A stretch of DNA of 64,000 nucleotides from Lumbricus terrestris (taxonomy: Eukaryota; Annelida; Clitellata; Crassiclitellata; Lumbricidae), in contig OX457038.1 of the NCBI GenBank assembly GCA_949752735.1, forward strand, positions 19,891,512 to 19,955,511, given 5' to 3'. This document shows positions 37,043 to 49,113 of this stretch, one piece after another. Made by a program: the position numbers and the translations under genes. Each line of letters opens with the position of its first letter. The first letter of the stretch is position 1. Below the pieces are notes generated by a model. The model was given only the letters and a program-made list of their open reading frames with translations, was not told the DNA's origin and ran no database searches.

Positions 37043-40000
37043 GTGCAAAATTGAAGCTAATAAACGGCAAATGCATAAACTTATTTAAGTGACAAGCTGA
37101 ATAATAGCAACAACTAAAACCAACTAGGCTCACCACGTCATGACTCATCTTATTTTAACAATAATAGGCCTATTTGATGTTTTCTGAAGAAAGGTAATTC
37201 AACATGTAGGCCTACAACAATACCTGACAACATAAGGTAAATATGAAGACATTGAAACTTTACGCGAAAATAGGCCTACTTCTCGCCCGACTAACTGATT
37301 CCCAAATAAAATCATGAATTCAATTATTGATCCCAGGAATACAAAATGTCAAATAATAATAATAATAATCAACAGAAGCATAGACAAAAACACACTGAGA
37401 CAGAAGAAAATTACAGACTAAATGGAAACAATAGGCTTCCCAGAAGGGTTAAGTCCCGCTAGAGCGGTTAGACAACATAAAATAATTATTGAGCACATAG
37501 TAACACGTGCGTTGTAGGGCAAGTCAAAGTGACGTAATTTAGCAATGCTTACAGCACATTACAATGAAAGTAGCCTATATTACAGATATTATAATAATAA
37601 CTGCAATATACTATAATGATTGCCATAATCATTGTAATAAAGCAACAGATGTTCTTTGTTTGTGCACATGAATCAACGGAGTGAGCTGACATCTTCCGAT
37701 ATATTGTGAGATAATGTCATTTGGATCATTTCAATTAATAACTAGGCCTATGTTTTTTAAGACGTATAGCCCATGCCAGTGCTGGCCGCACGCGACCCGC
37801 GGAGTGATTTCAAGTGGCCAGCCAGAGAACCCTAAATTTGTGCACTTTGTGTAGAATGAAGTAATGGGTCAGTGGTCGACTTAAACGTTTATTTGTATCG
37901 ATTCTGTAACGTTTGCCGTGGTTTGGACACTGGACAGCCACCTCAGCCACCTGCATGTATGGAGGTCAATCCGACAACAACAAGTCCAAATCAGTCTCTT
38001 CTTTCTATCCATGGGGTTAGGTCCAAGTAGTAACCGACGACTTCTGGCTTTAAACACTCTTATTCCTGTAAGCTTACACAAGTTAGTTGACCTTGTAGAC
38101 CGTCCAAAACCGTTCGATCGAATTCAGGTAAACTGAGAAGTCTACATGCAGAGTTCCAGCACGTCTGAGGTGTCTGTGGCCGTTCCTCTGTAGAGATAGG
38201 TCGGTTTTAGTCCTAAGGGTTGGAAGGAAAAACCGAAGAGTCTCCATTTATGACAAATGCCGATGTCTTCAGGTCTTTCTCGGCCAATAATTATGACTGC
38301 CCCTCAACCCGAAGACTCTGGCTTTGACGAATCTTTATAATAGCCTAATAAAAGAAGGTTTGGATATAATGTAGGCTAAATCTGCTCAATTTTTAAGTAG
38401 GCCTAGAGCTGAGCCAACAAAACTGTGGCATGGCGACCAACTGAAAAACGAACTGAGTGCAAGGCAGGGATAAAAGCTCCTTTATACTTTTTGGTGCTAA
38501 AAATTATGGAGCATGTCAAACATAGCATGTGTAAACTTGCTATTAATCATATCTATTATTCATTCTACATTAGAGTTAATAATTATAATATCAATGAATT
38601 TCAACTGCTGCTTTTGAGCAGCGGTTGAAATTATCATTTAATGAAACATCGTGTTTTCTGCTGCGGCCCTCGGCTTCAGAATTATAGCTTCTGCGGCCTA
38701 TGGTGCCAAAAGAGTTGGACAGCACTGGTCTATATATGCTTTACTGCTGTCAGAACAATCAGCATCCTCTTTATCTTCAGTGACATGTGGCAATATAGCG
38801 AAATATTGCAATGCATTCCAAGCGCAGATCTATGTTATAAATTATATAGCATAAATAGACATATGTATATGCATAGGCGGTTCGTATAGGCTGACATTTA
38901 TATAAAACCCAGAACTGTTTGTCCAGCGAATCCTCAATGAAGGCAGCTGGAGTTTTTCGATTCTGTGAGGAATTCGTGTGTCGTTTGTATCATTAATCTT
39001 TCCCTATTTGCTTTGACATTCTGCTGTTGAAACTACACGAAGGGGTTTTCCCAGAGCCGACGTCAACAGTCACTGTGTAGGATCATTTGGGATGATGAAT
39101 CCTCACCAATTGCTAGATCTCTCCTCTCGTTTACACGCCAATGGCATGCGGCTAATTATGCATCTTCCAAGAAGCAGTTAATACGAGTGTGTGTGATGAG
39201 ACTTCGTAATCGGCTGCGAGCGTGTCTTGAGAATTCAACGATCGATCGTTATAAAAAGGCGTCTGCATGCAGTCAGTAGCAAATTGTGTCGGATTGCACA
39301 GACACACAACAGCCCGTAATTTGGTTCAGGCATGACTAGGATATTAAGCAACGATGCATTGGGTATACGTGTCTAAGGACTGGTGGTGTGCATGTATAGT
39401 TGTATACGTCTATAATATACTGTTGCGGTTCATACCTTGGTTTCACCAAAACATTGCATAGCAATTCTGTTAAATATTTCAGACACGTATCAATCTATCA
39501 TTGTTGCTCAAACTATCAGAAGTCATCTGTGAACTAATGTTGAGAATTAGTGAGATATTCGTGTACATTATACATGTCTGTGCGTTATCAATGATTGACC
39601 GCAATTCGACTTTTACGTCCGTATAAAAAATGGATGAGTTCGGCGTTGAATGGAAAAGATTCTTAATCGATTTCTATGTCCAAGATTTGAAACGGCAAAG
39701 GATTAAGCTAGATAGCTCTCTGTTCTATTTGTTCATTGGGTTTAAATTGGGCTAAAGGTCAACTATAATTATAGGCTATAGCCAAGAATATGGCATTAGA
39801 AATAGAAAAGCATATTGTGATCGCGGCATATAACAAAGGTAATAAGATAAGTTAAAAAGACAATATTATATTCTTTAATCGACCAATTCCTAGCCGCATT
39901 ATGTAAAGGATGGCGCAGTAAATGCCAAGTCGGTACGGTATACATATAGAGTGCTTGGCGTTTAACGTTGGTGAATTTTCCATTGTATAATACAGGCAAT

Positions 40001-41060
40001 CAGTGTTTCATCATCACCTACAGGCTTGGCTTCTGGTGAAAAGACACATCGAACCCGTTGGACCGAGAATTCCAGAGCCATTGGAACGTGCCGTAGTCTG
40101 ACTAGTCTCTGGGAAAATGATTGATGCCCCATCATTTACACCTGCGTTTGGCGCATTGTGCAGACCACGTGACCATGCCCAAGAATGACGTCATTCGGTA
40201 GATGCCTATCATGGGAGCCAAGTCCCACTCGTGGTCGGTTTAAGTTTTTTCTTAGATTTTAATATTAGACATTAATCGCTTGGCTTTCGGTATGGTCATT
40301 TTGAGTTTCGCTTCAATTTTATCGTGCGTAAATCTCCATTTGTCTGTTACTGAATATTTAATTCCGTCCATTAAATTACTTTAATATAATTATGGTCGAG
40401 AATTACATTTCTTGCCCGAAGAAGCAATTTAATCAGCCTCGGGTTATTTTCGCCGATATATTAATTATATGAGACATCAGACAATTAACGGTCGTTATAA
40501 TTAAATGAAGAATCTGGATCTAAACAGAAGCTCATTTATCTAGCGCTTATATCAGCGTAGGGAGTCGCTGCGGATGCAACAAGATGTCAATCTCGGACTT
40601 AATGAATCTTGACTATATAACTATACGTCTCCCTGCAGCAGATTTCTGTTTTGAAACGAGAGTGCGCTTAGAAGCGACTATCGAAATATATCTATAACGC
40701 ATAGACTATAATGTTATGCCATGGGTTATTAGGCTATAGGCCCTAATACGAAAGTTTCAGGATCAGATTAAGCCATAAGACACATATCAATGCTCCAAAG
40801 AATAGTCTATACGGTATAAACCCATAGACTTGTATGGCCTACATAATTATAATTCTTAGTACCCCAGATTCGTATTTGGGTGTGACCTTGCGCTCAACAA
40901 ATTTCTTCAATAATAATAATAATATTTGTAGATGCATAATCCAATGTTTCAGAGGACACGACCTGAATATTATTAATAGACGTTCAGTAACATATACTAG
41001 CATACTATTATAGACTCTTCACTCTTTAGGAATTTATATGTGGGCCTGTATCGGAAAAAT
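37043..41060. other. Intergenic DNA, no gene recognised
   Basis: AT-rich, many TAGGCCTA-type palindromes. Two solo hAT-like ends (CAGTGCTGGCCGC near 37775 and the complement of CAGTGCTGTCC near 38727) face each other but share only 8 bp. No coding family seen. Confidence 0.5.
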
Positions 41061-41063
41061 AAT

Positions 41064-41070
41064 AATGATA

Positions 41071-41126
<56 letters not shown>

Positions 41127-41147
41127 AATAATAATAATAATTATAAT
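41064..41147. repeat. GAT/AAT trinucleotide microsatellite
   Basis: About 18 GAT units followed by ATA units. Confidence 0.95.
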
Positions 41148-41303
41148 AGCGTTTAGGGGCACTTTCGATAGCCAGGAAATCGACGATTAGGGTCATTCTG
41201 GACTGGTTTTTAAACGGTACCGGTAGTTAGTAATAAAGTCTCTGAGGGATCCTAAATACAACGGGGCAAATAATAATAATAACGACAATCAACAAGAAGA
41301 GTA

Positions 41304-41369
41304 AAGAAGAAGAAGAAGAAGAAGAAGAAGAAGAAGAAGAAGAAGAAGAAGAAGAAGAAGAAGAAGAAA
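41304..41369. repeat. GAA trinucleotide microsatellite
   Basis: About 20 AGA units, purine-only strand. A TTC tract of similar length lies 575 bp downstream. Confidence 0.95.
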
Positions 41370-41437
41370 TAAATAAAAGAAGAGGAAGATGAAGAAGCCA
41401 AAATACGAGACCTTCTAGTGATCTTCTAGCGATAGTC

Positions 41438-41497
41438 ACACACACACGCACGCACACACGCACACACACGCACACATACACACACACACACACATAC
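41438..41497. repeat. CA dinucleotide microsatellite
   Basis: CA units with CG and TA interruptions. Confidence 0.9.
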
Positions 41498-41943
41498 ACT
41501 ACCTGACATGATTATATCAGTTAATCAAACCTGTCTTAAAACATTGTAACCTGATGCCGCCATCTAAGTGATATATGGGACTTTATGGAAAACACTGGCC
41601 CACATCTATACATCTGAATGATATACAGTGTACGTTTAGTTGACAGTACCGGTATATATGCATATACATATACATACAGTCAGCCAACACGTATATATAT
41701 ATACTTCTTCGATTTCCGGTGATAAAGAAAACCCGGAAATAATTAGGCGGCCGATCGTCTACTCCTCCCTTCTCCCTCCGTCCCTGCCGAGGTCTACTGT
41801 GCACAGCAATGGCGTCAATTGGTCACATGATGCAAATGTTCCGTTTCCGGTTTCTACATTGACTGCAAGCGTCGTCTGCCATTGTTAGATGCGAACAGCC
41901 TTTCTTTGGACAACGCAAGTCACTGAATCCGCGTTTACGGTCG

Positions 41944-41960
41944 TTCTTCTTCTTCTTCTT

Positions 41961-41991
<31 letters not shown>

Positions 41992-42000
41992 TTCTTCTTC
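41944..42000. repeat. TTC trinucleotide microsatellite
   Basis: About 18 TTC units, one interrupted by ATT; complementary in composition to the GAA tract at 41304-41369. Confidence 0.95.
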
Positions 42001-45000
42001 TGTGGCTCTTTATCAAATGACCGGACAGCTTTAACAGTCTCGAATCCAACGCTTAACAGATGAATGGGTCATCAACGCACATTGAAGACGTTCTCTGCTG
42101 CGGCTGAAAATAGTCTGAATGGTTCGTGAGCTGCGTTCTTGAATTGCTACTCAGACGAGCATTTATGGGTTTTGTTCTCTTCATCAGTCAGTCGTTTAAT
42201 TAGATTCAGTGAGAAGTCATTCAACGTTCACAAATTATGATGACTTCGTGTTTTCTGAGGATTGTGCACATGTATAGTCTATGAATTCGTTCCTATAGCC
42301 TATGACCTATGACCTTTGCAGTAGAAATAATCCACGCCTTTTCAAATCAGACATTGCAATCTCTGAAAAGTTAAATAACGTTTTAAGCTTCTTTCTAATT
42401 ACAAAGCTACTTATCTCCTCTTTGGGGAAACGGTTTTTTGTTTCTTTTCTCTGGTATTTTTGCATTTGTTATGGCTTCTGATTTCAATTGTACTTTTACG
42501 GAGACATCGAGGACATAATCTTCTTAAATAATATTATAATCTAGCTATGAAATACAATTTACATAAATGTTTAGTATTTTTACATTACAGAGAAGCATTC
42601 AGGATGCTATATTAAGCGACAAGGATTTTTAGCCACAGTATACTGGTGATAGCAGGCAGTGGATCCACCATCTAAGATGTCCATAGATGGTAGAAAGCAC
42701 AATTATTGCGCAGTACGTAGGCTATACAATATACAATATACAATATACAATATACATGTATTCGACCGAAGCGTTGGATCAACAGAAACGAGAACCGGAT
42801 TCAGTCGACCTCATAATTACGATGCCACACGGACCAACATGAAGAGCAATGAAGCGCAGCATTAATACGCAATCGTAAGTCAACCAAACAACGACCTGTG
42901 ATCCGATCAGACAATATTGGCCAAGCAATCACACTGGATCGGTTTGGTGTGTGTATTATACGGTCGTCTCTATTCAAAAAGCGAGGCGTGAATGTTAAAA
43001 CAGGAAGGAGATGACAGTGCACACTTCTTGCAAGCATCAATGTCGACTCTACAGGGAGACCAGTTGACCAGTGCACAGAGCATGTGGCCCCTGGACCCTG
43101 GTGGACCCAAATTCTAGTCCAATGTATTATGAAATCCAGTATTGGCTGTGATTATTTTCAAAGGCTTGACTTATTTATTTGCTTAAACATGATGCACGAA
43201 GAAATTCTTACTTGGGGTGCCATGGCATTTTCACATACCCTTTTGGGTACTTGCTTAGTGTCTATTTAATTGAAACTAATTTCTGCCACGAGATTGAGCT
43301 GCATGTTGTCATTATTTTCACTCGTGGGTTGTAGCTTCTCTCACTTAGCCTATGATCGCGATGCAACAGGATGCACGGCTTTCGGAAAATGTGTAGGACT
43401 AAGTTAATAATAATTAATGGACAGTCCTACCCTAGAAGAGACATTCAAAGTGAAATTATGGCAGGCCTAGCACTAGCAAATAAAGACCTGCTTTGCTTTC
43501 TGGAACAAGATAAATTTGCTTGCCATGAAACATAGGCCTACAGACTGCTGAAGAGCCATTTCTGTTTTATCAGAAACGTCAGCAACTCGTAAACGAATCT
43601 TTACTGTCCTAAAACTAAGTTTGACGAATCTAGGAAGCACCATCTATGTCGGACATTCTTTCAATCAATTTATCAACGCTGTCTGCAGTTGAATCTGTTT
43701 GTGCAAAGTCGAATAACATGAATGATTTGTAGACGAGGTTGACCCTATAGGTATGACCGTCGAAACCGGCGCTTACGGTAAACAGAAGAGTATGTATTGT
43801 TTGCCGTTAATAAGCCTTTCCTTTTAAAAAAGTGATTAGGCTATGTTTCCAATCTTGTCTTGAAAGTTTGAGGCTATTGATGTTTTTAAAAAGCTAAAAG
43901 TTTCTGCACCTCCAATAGATTGGTCTCTTATTGTGATCCAAGTTTTGACGAAACCAGACATCCAATTGGCCTATTCGTAAGATTCCGCTGCCCTCCGTGC
44001 CCCTTGTTGGAAAGTTTAAAACCGCCGCTGCCTAGCATTATGTAGCACGTAGATCGGGAAAGTCAAATGAAAATCAGCGACATGCACTTCACACAGCCAC
44101 TAGAAAGATGTAGACATGATTTTCATGTATACTTAACTCAAGTAAATCAGCAACAGCCACCAGGCTGCTCAATCAGTCTCAGCGCCTTTCTGAAATGTTT
44201 AGCCATGCAAGAAGACACGCTGCCGCAATATGCTAGATTCGACAATGGTTTACGATGTCTCATTACATGTCGGCGTTGATAAGTGCAAATATAATCTCCA
44301 TTTTACGGCCGTTTTGTCGAGCCCATTTCTCTAGTGATACCTAAGTCCAAATCTTATTATTCCTACAGTAACCTATAGGATCTCGAGTCATATTATATCT
44401 AAAGGAGTTCTTCAAGTTCAAGTCGCGCAATATCTTTAATATGAGTCATCCAATATAGGAGCTGTCAAAGTCTAATGAATCTAATATCTGCAGGAATTCC
44501 AAATAATTGACAATTCTAATGAACGCAGGACACGCGGTTTATATGATGCGATATCTATTCATAAACTACCTGCAAGTTGTATTGCGCTGTAATCATTATG
44601 TAATGTATTTGAAAACTTGTAAAGCGAATCTTGCAGTGCACTGTAATGTATTTGCAAACTTGTAAAGCGTCTTTTGTAGTGCAATGTAGGACCTAACCAG
44701 AGACGCTCAGCGTGGGAGCCACGAGGGGGAAAGGGAAAGCATTTTGAGCGGTGGTCAAAAAGGATGGAAGAAGTGCCAGCACGAATATAAAGAAAGAGAA
44801 GGGTGCTCCAGGAAGCAGCACAATTGCAATAGCACGAGGTTGGTAAGTCATTGCCCGAGAGCCATATATTATATATAGCACGATGATCAGTGGACCAAAG
44901 AAACTACATGCAGATTGTAGAAGGAGACAGTTTAGGTTTTTCTGCCTAAGATCACAGAGGTATAATTAGTAAGCCGTGGTTTTTGAGCTATGGGCCACTG

Positions 45001-45603
45001 ACTGGCAATAGATAGTGACAATAGGACAGCAAACTTTGTTTCCGTTCCCATCCTATTTCTCTTGTGTGACTGTGTCTGCCCCATATCCGCCAATCCCCAT
45101 AATATAAGATCTGTCCCCCGCTTTGTTCCCATCCCAAAACGATAGATTAGCAAAAATCAAAATCGCTTCTAAACATGAAACCGTTTTTGCTGAAATCTAA
45201 AGTTTTCAAATACAATATATATGCCTGCTGAACTGAAGCTGAAAAGATGTCGAATATTCAGGGATTTCAATTAGGCTATAGGTCTACAGCGCAATGACTT
45301 AACATTATGTGCAGATTTTGTCAACTTTATTTTATTTTGTCAATACTATATTAATACCACATTGGACGAAATTATGATCGTTACCTCGGTACTTTATAGG
45401 CCTATATGTCCTAATGTGAAGTCGAAATAATTTATTATGACAGTATTCATTAAAATGATCGCATTAAAAATAAAGATCTGCAAAGAAAGAAGCTCGCTTA
45501 AGATTCCAGTGAACTTCAACAAATTCAAAAGTCACAATAGGCTACTTTGTCTAGTAGCCTATGCATTATTGTGATAATTGACTTAGTTTTGTCCGCTATT
45601 GCT
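42001..45603. other. Intergenic DNA, no gene recognised
   Basis: Contains an ACAATAT-type short repeat near 42727-42756 and a 44-bp-scale direct duplication (GTAATGTATTTG...CTTGTAAAGCG) at about 44600-44690. No coding family seen. Confidence 0.5.
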
Positions 45604-45611
45604 GCAGGCGG

Positions 45612-45803
45612 CAAGGCTGTTTTTAAGGAATTTTTAAAACTGCACAACTCCCTCTTTTCTTTTCAATCCTTCATGATAAATTACTTCCAATCGGAGGACA
45701 ATGACGTTTTTGCTAGTTTTAACTGTACAGAAGTGCTTTTACAACTGCACAAATCCGTTTAGAACGGTACATTTTGGTTACAACTGCACGTTAAAAAACC
45801 CTG
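45612..45803. mobile_element. MITE of the 200-bp CAGGGCT family, 8-bp TSD
   Basis: Starts CAAGGCTGTTTTTAAGGA and ends GCACGTTAAAAAACCCTG; exact duplication GCAGGCGG at 45604-45611 and 45804-45811; 192 bp. Confidence 0.92.
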
Positions 45804-46149
45804 GCAGGCGGCATTGCATTTGTGAGATTCTTAAAAGGCGTCACAATAATATTTCTTTTTACATTCATATATAATTATATTAATTTCTGTCTTTCTAAGA
45901 CATGCCTTTCCGCAGGTTTAAACGAATGAGGGAAGAGGGAATCATTTAAACCATGCAACGAGCACCGAAGTAAATCTCAAATAATCAATGACATTTGTGT
46001 GGCGCCACTGCTTCATAAGTCATGCATCAGTCGTTGGGAGCCGTGGACATATTATCAGTTAGATTGAAAGTAAATCTTGGGTGAGTCGCTCAATCGACTG
46101 TGATATCATCCAAATACATCAATCATAATCACTACCACCCAATACATCA

Positions 46150-46317
46150 TCAGTCCTTTGCGTGCAGTTTTGCGCATCGGGCAATGCAGCTCCTCCATTC
46201 TTCTCTGCTCTCCGCCAGTTGAGTCACCTCGTCCCATGTCATGTCCATGTATTTCAAGTCTTCCCTTATGGTTTCTGTCCAGTTTTTCCTTGATCTGCCT
46301 CTTCCGCGTCTTCCCTC
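46150..46317 (-). pseudogene. C-terminal end of a LINE reverse-transcriptase ORF
   Basis: A 55-codon minus-strand frame ending in TGA, with GRRGRGRSRKNW at its start, then LKYMDMTWDEVTQLAESREE and WRSCIARC. This is the typical extreme C-terminus of endonuclease-type LINE polyproteins (RxxGRxxKxW ... MxxTWxEAxxLAxDRxxWR). The frame is uninterrupted, but everything upstream is missing: the coding sequence stops at the centre of a 36-bp perfect palindrome. Downstream is a GATGAT/GATTGATG-rich 3' region typical of short-repeat LINE tails. A 5'-truncated insertion; not functional. Confidence 0.75.
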
Positions 46318-46336
46318 CGGAGGGAAGACGCGGAAG
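46301..46336. repeat. 36-bp perfect palindrome
   Basis: CTTCCGCGTCTTCCCTCC followed directly by its exact reverse complement, no spacer. Half of it belongs to the LINE C-terminal coding sequence, so the other half is an inverted copy created at the truncation point. Confidence 0.97.
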
Positions 46337-46360
46337 ACCCAATAAATCTAGCAGAGAAAT

Positions 46361-46665
46361 TCAATTCTGCCCAATACTTCTTCTAGAGAAATTCCAATTC
46401 TGCCCCATACATATACCAGAGAAATTCCACTTCTGCCCAATACATATACCAGAGAAATTCCACTTCTGCCCAATACATATACCAGAGAAATTCCACTTCT
46501 GCCCCATATACATATACCAGAGAATTTCCACTTCTGCCCCATATACATATACCAGAGAATTTCCACTTCTGCTCATTATCTCTAAAAAAGAAATTCGCTT
46601 CAGCCCAATACATCTTCCAAAGAAATTCACTTTGGCCCAATGCATATAACAAAGAAATTCCTCTT
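46361..46665. repeat. 33-bp minisatellite, about 9 copies
   Basis: Units of ATACATATACCAGAGAAATT plus CCACTTCTGCCCC, more diverged towards both ends. A 33-bp period keeps several frames open (EKFHFCPIHIP repeat on plus); coding is not supported. Confidence 0.93.
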
Positions 46666-46851
46666 CTTCGCAGTTTGTCAACAAGTGCAGTATAACCTAC
46701 CTCGCTCTGTGACTTAGTTTGGTTTTCTTGAGTGCGAGAGCTCGTAATGAGCTTTAATTGTTTCAGCATCCTGTTATGAATGACTGACTGTCATCAATTG
46801 CGTTCGCGAACATCACTATAGTAGGCTATATCTAAGGCTTTTATTCATTTA

Positions 46852-47040
46852 TTCATTCATTCGGAAATTTATATAGCGCCCCATCAAGAAAAACTACTCC
46901 GAGGCGCTCCCGACTCCAGCGTGCCCAAAAACACATTTTTAAGATTGGTAAGGAAGGATCCTGATAGAGTCCCAGCCTTCCAGGGTGTAGGCGTAGGTCT
47001 AAAGGAAGACCATTGGCCAACCACAGAGAAGGTTCGATTC
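46852..47040 (-). mobile_element. SINE-like element sharing the 3' module
   Basis: On the minus strand it ends GTCGGGAGCGCCTCGGAGTA, then CTTGATGGGGCGCTATATAA and a GAAT/GAATAAAT tail. The 3' module matches the tRNA-headed SINEs at 20.6 and 60.6 kb, but the upstream 100 bp (CTCTGTGGTTGGCCAATGGT region) is different and shows no A/B boxes. Confidence 0.65.
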
Positions 47041-47099
47041 TTCATGGTTGTAGTACGAGCAAAAGGAACTAAGAGACTCCCTTTTCCGCAGAGCGTAAT

Positions 47100-48479
47100 G
47101 TAATGTATTTAACTTAGATTGCAATGACAACCGCGCAAATACTCAAAAGAAATTGTGAAGCAGTATGAGTTAAACCATACTCACTTGACCCAAGTACTTG
47201 CAGGTAATCTTGTGCTAATCGTCGAGCAATGGAAACGACAGCTGATCCATAACTGGTCGACGACTCTATAAACACCGTGAGAGATTAGTTTGGCGTTGAT
47301 AGCATCGGTTCTATCGGACGTCAGAGTGCAGCATTACGGCCACTGCGAACACCATCGCCTCCCTTAAGCCACTCGGACCGTCTAAGCGATCCGTGGGACA
47401 AGCAAAGAGATCTCTTAGACCGGGTCTTTTCGATCAGTTAAATAGCACGCCGTTCACCATTGTGCTGCACGGTGGCGCATCCTAGCGGAGAGTGTTTATA
47501 TTCTTCGATGGAGGTCTGGCTTTAGACGCATGCGCTGTCTGTCGATAGAACAACATCATCTGCCAGAAGATAAGCACAGACGCACCGGGTGCCGTAAGTA
47601 TACAGGCGTCCAGATGGTGATCGGCGAGTAGGGCTTGGGATTTTCTGGGGAAACACGGTTTTATACTAATAATTAATTTAATTTATGACACTTACCACCT
47701 AATCGACTGCAGTTCACTTTGCTACTCTCTCTGTTTTCTTATCACACATGCGCAATCTAAAGTAGTATAGCGAAACATTTATGTAGGGCTTTACACACTT
47801 CCCAAAGGTAGGCCTACTGCTTGCATCGAAAACTGATTAAACAAGTTAGTGCAACTTAATGTAAACGGAAAGTGTGGATCGAGCTAAATTGAGCTGAAAC
47901 AAATGGAATAGTGCATCTGTGTATATTATAAAGATTGTTATGGGAAGGCGTTCCTATACGACGGGAGAAAATGCATGCCGGTTGGCTCTCGTCATTTCTG
48001 CTGATGTGCGGAGTCGCAGATTCTGTTAATTTCCACCAATATGGTAGGCCTACGTCAAGTTCGGCGACGATCAAAACTAAGGTTGTTGATCAGAACTAAA
48101 GTCGTTGATCAGAACTGGACCTCAAGGCTTTCAGAAGTTCGCCGATGCAGAGCCAACGATCGCAGTCACTCAGAGTGGAATTAGGATTTCGAATTGAACT
48201 TCGCGGACGGATTTCGGGGCAGCGGTCGAGATGGCGGTTTCTCAGAAAAATCCTCTATGCATCTGAATCGCAGCCATCCGTCAGTTTGACCTCTTGCCCC
48301 AGTAAGAGTTGAAGTCTTGGCCTTTGTTTCATCCATGAGACAGATGGCACAGGCCTCAGCACGATGAATGAGGAATGCTCGCGAGACCACCTACCTATTT
48401 CAGTATCTATGGTTATTATGATCTTGCGGTTGAATGCGGTGCCATTCCGCGGTACCTTTCCAGCGCTGGATCTCAACGA
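47100..48479. other. Intergenic DNA, no gene recognised
   Basis: The stretch 47230-47540 is less AT-rich than its surroundings but contains no open frame of note. The minus frame at 48181-48390 is unrecognised. Confidence 0.5.
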
Positions 48480-48537
48480 CCAATAGGCAGGGCTGAAAGT
48501 GGTTTGGAAAAGTTGCCGGGTCTCTATTTGCCGGAAA

Positions 48538-48745
48538 GCGCCGAAGGCGCGAAGATGCGAGTGCCGAAGGCACGAAGCCCATACCGACTAGGGGGTCTGG
48601 GGGAGCGTCGTAAGCTCCCCCAGCGGGGTCTGGGGCGGAGCCCCAGCGACCAACGCATTTTCAGCTGTGTGGACCTCAACTAGAGTCCATTTTAGGCTCT
48701 TATTTGTCAGCTATTTTATGAACGATAAAGTCATGAAAACTTATC
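48538..48745 (+). repeat. GC-rich multi-hairpin module, copy 2
   Basis: GCGCCGAAGGCGC, GTGCCGAAGGCAC, GGGAGCGTCGTAAGCTCCC and GGTCTGGGGCGGAGCCCC in order, matching 14618-14830. Here the palindromes are better preserved than in copy 1. Confidence 0.88.
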
Positions 48746-49113
48746 CTCCTCTTCAAATTCCAGACTCAGACGACACTCGCCTTAATAGCTGTTCCGCCCC
48801 CCTCTGATCCTTTGATAACTCGACCCGGACCATCCTCGGATTACTCTTACGGACAACCCTGTTGACTCAACGCAGCGCTCGTAAATAAGCTGGTGCCCCG
48901 CGATTGGCTTTCGAGTAGCGTTTTAGAAGTTTGGAGATTACGGTTGTGATCGATTACGATTACTAGCAGAGGACAGAAGGTTTGGTGGATGAGATATGCC
49001 CATCAACCATTATAAAAATATTTTTGAAACTACACGCTGCAATGGTAGCATTTTAGACTGTCATTATAGCGAAAATATTCATAATTTCAGTGCTGATAGT
49101 CGTGGCTTACGAC

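Noticed and set aside
37775..38727. A 950-bp hAT element bounded by CAGTGCTG ends
   Set aside because: Only 8 bp of terminal match and no matching 8-bp duplication (GCCCATGC against GTCTATAT).
46158..46649. 163-codon plus frame with EKFHFCPIHIP repeats
   Set aside because: Its first part is antisense to the LINE C-terminus and the rest is the 33-bp minisatellite.
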